Assembly (NCBI GenBank): GCA_963775335.1
Contig: CAVZIJ010000003.1
Coordinates: 1,984,001-2,048,000 of the forward strand
Source of the DNA: CAVQCX01 sp963775335
GTDB lineage: Bacteria; Pseudomonadota; Gammaproteobacteria; Chromatiales; Chromatiaceae
DNA length: 64,000 nucleotides
Direction: 5' to 3'
A program made the translations under genes and the position numbers. Below, one piece after another: positions 53,131 to 61,880 of this stretch (within the stretch, counting starts at the first letter, position 1; every line of letters starts with the position of its first letter). The notes under the pieces were generated by a model. The model made no database searches. It saw only the letters and a list, made by a program, of their open reading frames with translations, and was not told where the DNA came from.

Positions 53131-53391
53131 ATGACCAAGATGAAGCATGAGGGCGAGCTGGCCAAGCTCGCGGTGAAGGTCGGCATGAACTATGCCGAGC
53201 GGCGCGGCGCGGCGCAGTTCGAGGCCACGGACTCGGCGGACCTCAAGGTCGAGTACGTCTACAAGCTTCTGGTGCACGACAAGCTGGTCCAACCGTTGGC
53301 CAAGAGCGACCTGTCGATCCCCAACATGCGCCACAAGCTGGCCCTGTGGATCTCCCGGCAGCTCCCTCCGGACCACCCCTTGCTCAGCTGA
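53131..53391 (+). CDS. DUF5062 family protein
   Basis: 86 aa helical protein. Conserved pattern: LAKLAVKVGMNYAERRGA, FEATDSADLKVEYVYKLLVHDKLVQPL and PNMRHKLALWISRQLPPDHPLL. Small gammaproteobacterial family of unknown function, normally this size. Confidence 0.8.
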   Translation: MTKMKHEGELAKLAVKVGMNYAERRGAAQFEATDSADLKVEYVYKLLVHDKLVQPLAKSDLSIPNMRHKLALWISRQLPPDHPLLS

Positions 53392-53486
53392 GCCCCGCGA
53401 GGGGAGCGGCGCGTCCCGCATTTGGGGTAGAGTCTTGCGCGCCGGACCCTTACTTCCTGGGCTGCGTTGCCGACAAAGTCACCCCG

Positions 53487-54083
53487 ATGGATCACAGCGG
53501 ATACCAGCAGTACTCGTTGGCACAGCTCTACCGGGCTGTCGATACGGTCACGGAGGCAGAGCAGCCCGGTCTGCGGGCGCGCATCGAGGCGAGGATCCGC
53601 GAGCTGGAGAAGCAGGAGCCTCGGCTCGAAGGCATCCGCGGCTGGGCGGTCGGGATAGGGATCGGTTTGGTGGTCGCCGCGGGCCGCATGATTCGCATCC
53701 TGTACGACAGCTACCCCGGGCTGCTTTCCGCGGGGGCCTGGCAAGCCCTGACCGCGCCGGGCTCGCCGACCTACGACCCTGTGGGCGCCGCTTTCCTCGC
53801 GTCCGAGCTGGTGTCCACCCTGGCGCTGCTCGGGATCTACCTGTACATCCTGTATCTGTTCTTCACCAAGCGGAAGGCATTTCCCAAGTGGTTCATCGCG
53901 GTCTCAGTCGCGTCGCTGCTGCTGCAAGTCGGCAACCTTTGGGTCGCCCGACCCTTGCTCCCTCCGCTACCGCAGCCCAGCCCGGGGATCATGCGCGAGC
54001 TGCTCGATAGTCTGCTGCGGTGTCTCGTCTGGGTGCCGTACGTCCTGAAGTCCCGTCGGATAAGGCAGACCTTCACGCGCTAG
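53487..54083 (+). CDS. DUF2569-like four-TM membrane protein
   Basis: 198 aa. Short helical N-terminus (LEKQEPRLEGIRGW), then four membrane helices (about 52-72, 98-125, 131-150, 165-190) with FFTKRKAFPKWFIAV between helices two and three and YVLKSRRIRQTF at the end, as in DUF2569 proteins. Its stop meets the convergent CorA-like gene. Unknown role. Confidence 0.75.
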   Translation: MDHSGYQQYSLAQLYRAVDTVTEAEQPGLRARIEARIRELEKQEPRLEGIRGWAVGIGIGLVVAAGRMIRILYDSYPGLLSAGAWQALTAPGSPTYDPVGAAFLASELVSTLALLGIYLYILYLFFTKRKAFPKWFIAVSVASLLLQVGNLWVARPLLPPLPQPSPGIMRELLDSLLRCLVWVPYVLKSRRIRQTFTR

Positions 54084-55750
54084 CCCTTGCCCTCGGGATT
54101 CTGGCCGGCGGCCCCGCGCAACACCTTGCTTATGAAGGCGAGCTTCGTCAGCGCCGGCATACGCTCGTCGGCCAGGGTATCGAGCAGATCCGAGAGGCGC
54201 CGCGAGCGCATCACCGCAAACAAGGCCAACAGCAGGGAGGGCACTGCAACCAACGCGAAGTACCCCAGCTTCGCCGTCAACGAGGCCTCTGTCTCGTTGA
54301 TCAAGTTCATGCCCAGAAAGCCGGTGGTCACACTGCCCACCATGCCGAAGATCGTGACCACAGTGAGGCGCAACATCGAGTTGGACTGACGCCGCAACGA
54401 GTCGCTGTCCAGATAGTTGCTCATGGCGTGCACCTGCTCGCGCAGCTCGTTGAACAGCTCCTCGGTGTCCAGATGCACGGCGCACATCCGAAACAGCTCT
54501 CGCGCCTGAGCCTGGTCGGAGATCTCGTGGAACCAGTAGCGGTGGGTGAAGCGCAGGAACACCTCGAAGACCTCCCGTATCGCGCGTTTGAACCGACGCA
54601 CAGCCTCGACGTTCTGGATATCGAGTCGGCTGAGCGCATCCACCAGCCTGTCGGAGAACATCAGCAGGGCTGCCCGGTGAAAGTGCGCGATCAGGAACAA
54701 CAGGAAATACTGGTGCCTGAACTGGCCCAAGACCCCGGTCTCGGGATCGACGAAGCGTCGTTGCCGGGCGCTGCCCACCACGACCAGGGTCGACCCGCAG
54801 CACACGAAGCGGCTGGTCAGGCCTGGGACCTCGGGACACCAGTAGCGGTCATAGCAGTAGCGGTTCTCGAACCCGACCAGATAACGCTTGGAATAGGGGG
54901 GCAGCTCACCGCCGCCCGGCGCCGCCGCCATGCCGAGGCGCACGAAGTCCGATAGGGTCAGGCGCTGAGGGTCGTCCAGGGCGAGATAGGCCGCCAGCGG
55001 CATGCGATGGTACTCGATCTGCCGATAGCGGATCTGGCCCGCACCCCCCTCGTAGTACAGCTCCAGGGGCCTGAGCAGGAACTCCCAGTGGGACGCGATG
55101 TGCGGGGCCCGATGGCGGGCGACGAACGCCAGATAGCGGTCCATCTTCTCGTAGTCCGAGCGCGCCAGCACGCCACCGGCTGCATCCAGCCATTCGACCC
55201 GGCCCGGACAGTGGCTGGCCGCCCCGTCCGGCTCCCAGTCGAGCGGGTAAGCCCGACCGAAGCTGTACAGCGTGTGCTGCACCTGCTCCAGATCCAGGTC
55301 GTCGGCGAAGATCTCAAGGGCGAGAAGAACGACATCGATGTCGTAGAAGAAGTACAGCTCCACATGGCCGACATCAAACAGGATGGGCGGACGATCGTCC
55401 TTGTAGCCGACGCGCGCCTGCGCGATGTCGCTGCGCCGAAACACCCGCACGGGCGACTGGGAGTGCCAGGCACTCGGGTCGTCCCCCACGCCCTCGCCGT
55501 AGAGAAAACGCTGCACTTTGGGCAAAAAGGCCGCGAACTCGTTGTAGTGCCGCCGGTGGAAGCGATGGCGATCGCCGCTGAACTCCGAGGAGAGCTCCCG
55601 CCAGGGGCAGGACTCAGCCTGCTCGAGCAGCTCCCAGTGCTTCTGGATCTGGGCGCCACGCTTGAGCGGCATGAGCTGCAGCGGCCACAGCAGGATCTGC
55701 CTGAAATGCCGGACGCTGATCGGCTCGTCCCTTTCTGCCTGTGCTGTCAT
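54080..55750 (-). CDS. CorA-like membrane protein
   Basis: 556 aa. A long soluble N-terminal part (1-430) and two C-terminal membrane helices. The CorA GMN signature is intact in TTGFLGMNLINETEASLTAKLGYF. Compared with standard CorA (about 320 aa) the cytoplasmic domain is much enlarged. Start at 55750 with AAAGGGGG upstream. Expected to conduct Mg2+ or another divalent cation; specificity unclear. Confidence 0.82.
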   Translation of the reverse strand: MTAQAERDEPISVRHFRQILLWPLQLMPLKRGAQIQKHWELLEQAESCPWRELSSEFSGDRHRFHRRHYNEFAAFLPKVQRFLYGEGVGDDPSAWHSQSPVRVFRRSDIAQARVGYKDDRPPILFDVGHVELYFFYDIDVVLLALEIFADDLDLEQVQHTLYSFGRAYPLDWEPDGAASHCPGRVEWLDAAGGVLARSDYEKMDRYLAFVARHRAPHIASHWEFLLRPLELYYEGGAGQIRYRQIEYHRMPLAAYLALDDPQRLTLSDFVRLGMAAAPGGGELPPYSKRYLVGFENRYCYDRYWCPEVPGLTSRFVCCGSTLVVVGSARQRRFVDPETGVLGQFRHQYFLLFLIAHFHRAALLMFSDRLVDALSRLDIQNVEAVRRFKRAIREVFEVFLRFTHRYWFHEISDQAQARELFRMCAVHLDTEELFNELREQVHAMSNYLDSDSLRRQSNSMLRLTVVTIFGMVGSVTTGFLGMNLINETEASLTAKLGYFALVAVPSLLLALFAVMRSRRLSDLLDTLADERMPALTKLAFISKVLRGAAGQNPEGKG

Positions 55751-55934
55751 CGCCTCCCCCCTTTGATCCGCCTGCAGGCGATTGTCGCCCAAGCGGCCGG
55801 ACCTGTGGGAGCGGTCCCGGCCCGGAGGCAACCCGACGCAGCGTAACCGACCCGGGCACAAGCCCACAGCAGGACCGGTTGCGGGCTAGTCTCTAGGTAA
55901 GAGATCCCAGCGTCGCAACCGGGAGGGCAAGGCC

Positions 55935-56183
55935 ATGAAAAGCGGCAGACTGTTCAAGCACGTCGGGGCACCCGACCCGGAGCTGCGCACCTCGCCGATA
56001 GCGGAATTCGTCGACGAGCTTTTTCCCGGGGGAGGCGGCGAACAGGATGAGCATCGCGACTGCTGGTACAACAGCGCCCGGTACCGCGAAGGCGACCTGA
56101 TCTGCACCAGCAGCGCCGAGCTGTTGCGCTGCGAATGCGGCGCCTGGGTCAAGGAAGGGGCCTGCGACCCCGACAACCCCTGA
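55935..56183 (+). CDS. Small Cys-containing hypothetical protein
   Basis: 82 aa. Acidic, with FVDELFPGGGGEQDEHRDCWYNSARY and a C-terminal CECGAWVKEGAC, a likely metal or disulfide site. GGGAGGG upstream of the ATG. No recognised family. Confidence 0.5.
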   Translation: MKSGRLFKHVGAPDPELRTSPIAEFVDELFPGGGGEQDEHRDCWYNSARYREGDLICTSSAELLRCECGAWVKEGACDPDNP

Positions 56184-56239
56184 TACCATCACCGCAGAGG
56201 GCGCAGCCGCGCCCTGTGGCTTCGGATAAACTGGGGCCC

Positions 56240-56935
56240 ATGCGTGCGTCGCCCAGAGCAAGGCCCCTCGCGAGGATCATGCTGCGCGTCCTTCTCGGGC
56301 TCTTCCTGCTGAGCCTGGCGCCGGTGGTTTTGTGGCGCTTCGTCGACCCGCCGGCCACCCTGTTGATGATCGAACGCCGGATGGAGGCTCCCGCACATGC
56401 CGCCCTGCGCTACCAGTGGGTGGACCTGGATCGGGTCTCGCCGAGCTTCTTGCTCGCCGTGGTCGCCGGGGAAGACCAGACGTTCCCCTTTCATCGGGGC
56501 TTCGACTTTCGCTCCATCGACCGGGCCCTGGAGCAGGCTTCGGAGGGCAGGCGGCTGCGCGGCGCCAGCACCATCTCCCAGCAGGTGGCCAAAAATGTCT
56601 TCCTGTGGCCCAGTCGCAGCTGGCTGCGCAAGGGGCTGGAGGCTTATTACACGGTGCTCATCGAGCTGACCTGGGGCAAACGGCGCATCCTTGAGATGTA
56701 CGTCAACGTGGCCGAGCTGGGGCCGCTGACCTTCGGGGTCGAGGCAGCCAGCCGATACTGGTTCGGCACCTCCGCCGCCAGGCTCGACCGACGCCAAGCC
56801 GCGCTCCTGGCAGCCCTTTTGCCGAACCCCTTGGAGCGCTCGGCGGCCAGACCGAGCCCCCAGGTCCGCGAGCGCCAGGATTGGATCCTCGGCCAGATGC
56901 GCCGGCTCGGCGACGCCTACTTGAAAGGCCTCTGA
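56240..56935 (+). CDS. mtgA: Monofunctional peptidoglycan transglycosylase
   Basis: 231 aa with one N-terminal membrane anchor (about 15-35) and a GT51 domain: VVAGEDQTFPFHRGFD (catalytic Glu), GASTISQQVAKNVFLWPSRSWLRKGLEAYYT and RRILEMYVNVAELG. Polymerises lipid II into glycan strands. Length matches MtgA and excludes a bifunctional PBP. Confidence 0.95.
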   Translation: MRASPRARPLARIMLRVLLGLFLLSLAPVVLWRFVDPPATLLMIERRMEAPAHAALRYQWVDLDRVSPSFLLAVVAGEDQTFPFHRGFDFRSIDRALEQASEGRRLRGASTISQQVAKNVFLWPSRSWLRKGLEAYYTVLIELTWGKRRILEMYVNVAELGPLTFGVEAASRYWFGTSAARLDRRQAALLAALLPNPLERSAARPSPQVRERQDWILGQMRRLGDAYLKGL

Positions 56936-57047
56936 GGAAATACAGGTCGGCGTCAGATAGGCGCTGTGCGCCAACCTGACCTGCGAAGCCCAGGAGCCGC
57001 GGAGCACCCGGGGGGCTGTGAGCGATTGCTGACGGAGAGGCCATTCC

Positions 57048-57575
57048 ATGTCCAAGATACTGATCCTATACGCCACCACGGACGGGCACACCGCCAAGAT
57101 CGCCGAACGGCTGTGCCGCGCCCTCGATACCGCAGGTCAGGCGGTCACACTCGCCTCGGTAGCGGACCACCCCCAACCGGACCCCGCCGCCTTCGACAAG
57201 GTGGTGATCGGCGCGAGCATCCGCTACGGCCGGCACAGCCCGCTGGTCTCGGAGTTCATCGACCGTTACCAGCAGGCCCTGGACGCCAGGCCGAACGCCT
57301 TCTTCTCGGTCAATCTGGTGGCCCGCAAGCCCGGGAAAGACCACCCCGAGACCAACCCGTATCTACAGAAGTTTCTGAGAAGGATCGCCTGGCGCCCGCG
57401 CAGGCTCGCCGTGTTCGCGGGAAAGCTCGACTATCCGCGCTACGGATTCTGGGACCGCAAGATCATCCAGCTCATCATGCTGATCACCAAGGGCCCGACC
57501 GATCCGCAGACCGTGGTGGAGTTCACCGACTGGGGCCAGGTGGACGCTTTCGCCCGCACCCTGGCGGAGATGTAA
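57048..57575 (+). CDS. hemG: Protoporphyrinogen oxidase HemG
   Basis: 175 aa flavodoxin-like, quinone-linked enzyme for protoporphyrinogen IX oxidation. FMN loop ILILYATTDGHTAKIAE, IGASIRYGRHSPLVSEFI, and the HemG-specific long insert (FSVNLVARKPGKDHPETNPY). GACGGAGAGG precedes the ATG. HemJ is encoded 31 kb away, so the organism appears to carry two unrelated enzymes for this step. Confidence 0.92.
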   Translation: MSKILILYATTDGHTAKIAERLCRALDTAGQAVTLASVADHPQPDPAAFDKVVIGASIRYGRHSPLVSEFIDRYQQALDARPNAFFSVNLVARKPGKDHPETNPYLQKFLRRIAWRPRRLAVFAGKLDYPRYGFWDRKIIQLIMLITKGPTDPQTVVEFTDWGQVDAFARTLAEM

Positions 57576-57577
57576 GC

Positions 57578-59053
57578 TCAGCGGCGCCAGAAACCGAGGG
57601 TCAGCACTACCAGCAGGGTGTAGAACTCCAGTCGGCCGGCGACCATACAGCCCGTCAGGGTCCATTTGGCCAAGGCGCTCAGCCCCTCGTAGCTGAAGGC
57701 GGGCCCAACTGCCCCTAGACCGGGGCCGACGTTGAACTGGCAGGCGGTGACGGCCGAGACGGCGGTGATCACGTCCACGCCGGTGGCGGCCACAACCAGG
57801 CTCGCCACCAGGAGCATGATCCACGCAAGGAACACCAGGTTGAGCAGACCGCAGACGGCCATCTCCGAGATCACGGCGCCGCTGACGTGGATACGGAACA
57901 CCCCTTGGGGCTCGGAAAGCTGCCGAAAGTGGCGCTGGATCACCCGCAGCATCAGCACGATCCGCGCGACCTTGAGCCCGCCCGCCGTCGAGCCCGTCGA
58001 GCCGCCGATGGACATCAGCAGCAGCAGGATCACCTGGGCGGCCGGCGGCCAGACCCCGTAATCCCTGGTGACAAACCCGGTGGTCGTAAGGATCGAGGCC
58101 ACCTGAAACAATGCGGCACGAAAGGTCGGCTCGAGGGCTCGGGCTGGGCCAGCGGCCGGATGCCGCAGAAGGCTGAGCGTCACCAGCACCGTGGCTACGG
58201 CCACCACGATCAGGTAGGTGCGCACTTCGTAGTCCTTCAACACCACCCGGGGCTGCCGCTCCACCCAAAAGCGGAAATGCTGCACGAAGCTCATGCCGGC
58301 GAGCAGCATGAACAGGATGACGATGTACTGAATCAGGGGACCGAACGCGCCGATGCTCGCCGTTCGGGTCGAGAACCCCCCGGTGCCGAGGGTCGAGAAC
58401 GAGTGGCAGAGCGCCTCGAACGGACGCATGCCGGCAAGCGTCAAACAGAGCCACTCGGCCAATGTGAGCGCCAGATAGATCTTCCACAGGGCGCGCACAG
58501 TCTCCATCAGCCGGGGTCGCAGGCGCTCGGCCGCCGCGCCCGAGAACTCCGCCCGATACAGCCCGTTGCCGCCCTGACTGACCAGAGGCAGAATCGCCAG
58601 GCCCAGTAGGACTATACCCATGCCGCCCAGCCAATGGCTGAAACAACGCCACAGCTGCAGGGGCGCCGACAGCACCTCGACCCGATCGAGCACCGTGGCC
58701 CCGGTGGTGGTGAAGCCCGAGGTGGCCTCGAACACGGCGTCGGTGAAGGTCGGAAACTGGGCCGAGAAGTACAACGGCAAGGCGCCAAAACCGCACACCC
58801 CCAGCCAGACCAGCACCACCAGCAGGATCGCCTCGCGCTGACGCAGCTCGCGGCGCTGACGGCGATAGCCCAGCAGCAGAAGCACCGCCGCCGCCAGCGC
58901 GGTGATGCCGATCGCATAGCCCAGACCGGCGAGATCCGCCTCGTCGGTAAGCAGCGAATAGCCCGCCGGCACCAGCATGGTCGCCGCCAGAACGGCAAGA
59001 AAGCCGCCCAGCACCCAGGCGACGCTGCGAAGGCTGATTAGAGGGGCAGCCAT
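57578..59053 (-). CDS. trkH: Trk potassium uptake membrane subunit
   Basis: 491 aa K+-translocating subunit with four pore repeats; visible selectivity regions include TSGFTTTGAT, STLGTGGFSTR, and SIGGSTGSTAGGLK plus the last ACQFNVGPGLG. Start overlaps the end of trkA by 16 bp. Works with the TrkA regulator for high-rate K+ uptake. Confidence 0.94.
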   Translation of the reverse strand: MAAPLISLRSVAWVLGGFLAVLAATMLVPAGYSLLTDEADLAGLGYAIGITALAAAVLLLLGYRRQRRELRQREAILLVVLVWLGVCGFGALPLYFSAQFPTFTDAVFEATSGFTTTGATVLDRVEVLSAPLQLWRCFSHWLGGMGIVLLGLAILPLVSQGGNGLYRAEFSGAAAERLRPRLMETVRALWKIYLALTLAEWLCLTLAGMRPFEALCHSFSTLGTGGFSTRTASIGAFGPLIQYIVILFMLLAGMSFVQHFRFWVERQPRVVLKDYEVRTYLIVVAVATVLVTLSLLRHPAAGPARALEPTFRAALFQVASILTTTGFVTRDYGVWPPAAQVILLLLMSIGGSTGSTAGGLKVARIVLMLRVIQRHFRQLSEPQGVFRIHVSGAVISEMAVCGLLNLVFLAWIMLLVASLVVAATGVDVITAVSAVTACQFNVGPGLGAVGPAFSYEGLSALAKWTLTGCMVAGRLEFYTLLVVLTLGFWRR

Positions 59054-60423
59054 TTGGAGCGGCGCGCCTGGGCCAACACCTCCGATTCGAGTCGCTGCAC
59101 CACCTGCTCCTGGGCGAAGAACACGACCCGGTCGCCGGCATGGATCACCGAGCTGCCGTCGGCTACCAGCACCTCGCCATCGGGGCGCGCGATGGCGCCG
59201 GCCTTGGCCCCGGGCGGAAAATCGATCTCGGAAACCGGGCGCTCGGCGTAACGGGACCCCTCGGGAACCTGCAGCTCGATGGCCTCGGCCGCCTCCTCCC
59301 CGAGAGTCCGCACCGAGACGACGCCCCCCTTGCGGATGAGCTCGAACACGGCATCGGCCGCCTTGACCCGGGGACTGACCGAGGTATTGATGCCCAGCCG
59401 TTGGGCAAGCGGCAGGTAGTTGAGCCGGTTGAGCAGGGGCACCACCTTGTTCACGCCGAGCCGGCGGGCGAGCAGACAGGCGATCAGGTTGGCGTCGTCG
59501 TTCTCTGTCAGGGAGATGAAGGCATCGGCGGCATCGGCGTTCTCGCGCAGCAGGATCTCCTGGTCGGTCCCGTCGGTGTTCACCACCACGGTATCGGGCA
59601 GCTCCGCGGCCAACAGCTGGCAGCGCTCGCTGTCATGCTCGAACAGCTTGATCGCGACCTTCTGCTTCTCCAGCGAACGGGCCAGCTCCAGCCCCACCTC
59701 CCCCCCGCCGACGATGAATACCTGGCGGATGCGCTCTCGCCGGACCACGCCCATGAACGCCAGTGCCTGCTCCAGGGCCTCGGCGGTGGTGATCACGTAG
59801 ATATGGTCGCCCGGGAGCAACCTCTCGTCCCCCAGGGGAACCAGGGCACTGGTGCCGCGAAAGATGACGCAGACCCGGATCTGCTCCCCCCCCGGGGTCT
59901 GGCCCAGCTCCCGCAGAGAGCGTCCCGCAAACCAGGCGCCGACCTCCACGTTCATGCTGAAGAGCTTCACCCGCCCCTCGGCGAAATCGCGCACGTCAGA
60001 CACGCCCGGGACGGTCAGCACCCGCAGGATGCGTCCGACGACATCGCTCTCCGGATGCACGATGCGGTCCACACGCACCTTGAGCGACTCCAGCATGCGC
60101 TCCCAGCTCTCGAACTCGGGCGTGCGCAGGCGCACGACCTTGACCGCGGAGGGCGCCAGCTCGTTGGCGATCAGGCAGGCCGCCAGGTTGACCTCGTCGG
60201 AGTGCGTGCAGGCAATGAAGACATCGGTCTGGTCCAGGCCCGTGGCCTTCCAGCGGGCGATGCTCGCGGCACTGCCGGGTACGACGTGAGCGTCCAGGGC
60301 CTCTTGCAGCTCCCGGCAGCGTTGCTCGGAGATCTCCAGGAGAACCAGGCTGTGGCCCTCGCGAATCAGGCGCCGTGCAATGTATTCGGCGCAATGGCCA
60401 CCACCGGCAAAATGGATACGCAT
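59038..60423 (-). CDS. trkA: Trk system regulatory protein TrkA
   Basis: 461 aa cytoplasmic gating ring with two RCK (NAD-binding plus TrkA_C) modules. The second nucleotide loop is standard (VGGGEVGLELA); the first reads GGGHCAEYIA, with Ala at the third glycine position. Start at 60423 (MRIHFAGGG) is the domain start. Upstream of and overlapping trkH. Confidence 0.94.
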   Translation of the reverse strand: MRIHFAGGGHCAEYIARRLIREGHSLVLLEISEQRCRELQEALDAHVVPGSAASIARWKATGLDQTDVFIACTHSDEVNLAACLIANELAPSAVKVVRLRTPEFESWERMLESLKVRVDRIVHPESDVVGRILRVLTVPGVSDVRDFAEGRVKLFSMNVEVGAWFAGRSLRELGQTPGGEQIRVCVIFRGTSALVPLGDERLLPGDHIYVITTAEALEQALAFMGVVRRERIRQVFIVGGGEVGLELARSLEKQKVAIKLFEHDSERCQLLAAELPDTVVVNTDGTDQEILLRENADAADAFISLTENDDANLIACLLARRLGVNKVVPLLNRLNYLPLAQRLGINTSVSPRVKAADAVFELIRKGGVVSVRTLGEEAAEAIELQVPEGSRYAERPVSEIDFPPGAKAGAIARPDGEVLVADGSSVIHAGDRVVFFAQEQVVQRLESEVLAQARRSKWLPL

Positions 60424-60773
60424 GACGGAGATTGCGGGTCTGAGCTGAGAAACGGAAGTCTGAGCGCGGCGAGCCGCAGCCGGGGACATTAGAACCCATC
60501 TCATAATCCCGCGCGAGCCACCTTGCTATCCGAAACGCGCGCCGGCAAGGGGCCCGGCGCAGCACGGTGCTCGGCATGCGGGCACGCGCGGCAACACCGC
60601 AAGCCCACATCTCGGACCCGGCCGATCGGGGAGCGGGCGATTTCGACCCATGACTTGGTTGCGGCTCGCGCGCTGAAGGCACTCCGGCCGCCGGGCTTGC
60701 GCCCGACCGCTGATGAGTCCATCGTGGCGAGCGCGGTGCGGCGGCGGAGGCGCCAAACACGAGGTACTGCACC

Positions 60774-61421
60774 ATGACGATGACGGATCAACAGACCAAG
60801 CCCAACGCTATGAAAGAGAAGATCCTCACCATGCTCCAGATGCAGGACGCGATAAACCGCAAGGTCGATCGCGACTGGCGCGATCGCGGCTTCGCCTGGT
60901 ACCGCGCGATCTGGACCGAGTGCGCGGAGATGCTCGACCACTACGGCTGGAAGTGGTGGAAGCACCAAGAGCCGGACATGGCGCAGGTTCGGCTGGAGAT
61001 CGTCGACATCTGGCACTTCGCCCTCAGCGCCCAGCTGCTCGCCGGCGACACTCCGGAGACGGCCGCCACGCACATCTTAGCGGGGTTGACACATCCCGCA
61101 GAGGAGATCCATTTTCGGGCGGCCATCGAGCTGATGGCGGAGAACGCGATCCGCACCCGGGGCGCCAACATCTCGATCTTCTCCGCGATGATGGGCTCGG
61201 CGGGGATGAGCTTCGACGACCTGTACAAGACCTACGTGGGAAAGAACGTCCTGAACTTCTTCCGTCAAGACTACGGTTACAAACAGGGCACCTACATCAA
61301 GACCTGGCACGGTCGCGAGGACAACGAGCACTTGGCGGAGATCCTGGCCGAGCTCGACGTGGACGCATCGGGCTTCGACAAGCAGGTCTACGAGCGCCTC
61401 GCCGCTGCTTATCCGGGCTGA
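60774..61421 (+). CDS. Dimeric (all-alpha) dUTP diphosphatase
   Basis: 215 aa. All-helical NTP pyrophosphatase with Mg-binding Glu49 and Glu52 (WTECAEML), Glu75 and Asp78 (RLEIVDIWHF), plus NFFRQDYGYKQGTYIK and GREDNEHL. This is the kinetoplastid/phage/Campylobacter-type dUTPase, unrelated to the trimeric Dut usual in gammaproteobacteria. It cleaves dUTP (and dUDP), keeping uracil out of DNA. Confidence 0.85.
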   Translation: MTMTDQQTKPNAMKEKILTMLQMQDAINRKVDRDWRDRGFAWYRAIWTECAEMLDHYGWKWWKHQEPDMAQVRLEIVDIWHFALSAQLLAGDTPETAATHILAGLTHPAEEIHFRAAIELMAENAIRTRGANISIFSAMMGSAGMSFDDLYKTYVGKNVLNFFRQDYGYKQGTYIKTWHGREDNEHLAEILAELDVDASGFDKQVYERLAAAYPG

Positions 61422-61880
61422 CGGGCAGAGCGGCCCCCGTTGCTCACCGACCTCCCGGGTCGGAAACGCCCGCTCAAGCGACCAATGGCAGGAAGGCGGT
61501 CCGATGCGGAGGGCCCGCTGCGAAGCGCCAGGGGTGATCCTCTCGCTCGCCCCGATTGGCGGCGAGGATCAAAGGCCAGTCATGACCGGGACGCAAGAGG
61601 ACAGCCAAGGTGCACATTACCGCAAGTGGGTCGATTGATATTCATGCCTGTAGGACCAGTGCTGGATTTCCCCCGCTCCCGACTCCCGGCGGAGCCGATG
61701 GCGGGTCATGGGTGATCCGCCGTCTGCGCATGCCTCCCGACAGGGAAAACACGGAGCAGCGGGCAGCTAGCCCGCGGCCCGTCCCATCCACGAAACCTCA
61801 GCAAGTATCGGCAACGCGTCATCGGCCATACTCAAGTCTAGACGCCGGCCTCCGACCGGCGAATGACCGCCGCTAACGCG
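61422..61880. other. Intergenic region
   Basis: About 460 bp; no gene with coding character. Neither possible start of the next gene has a strong ribosome site. Confidence 0.35.
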
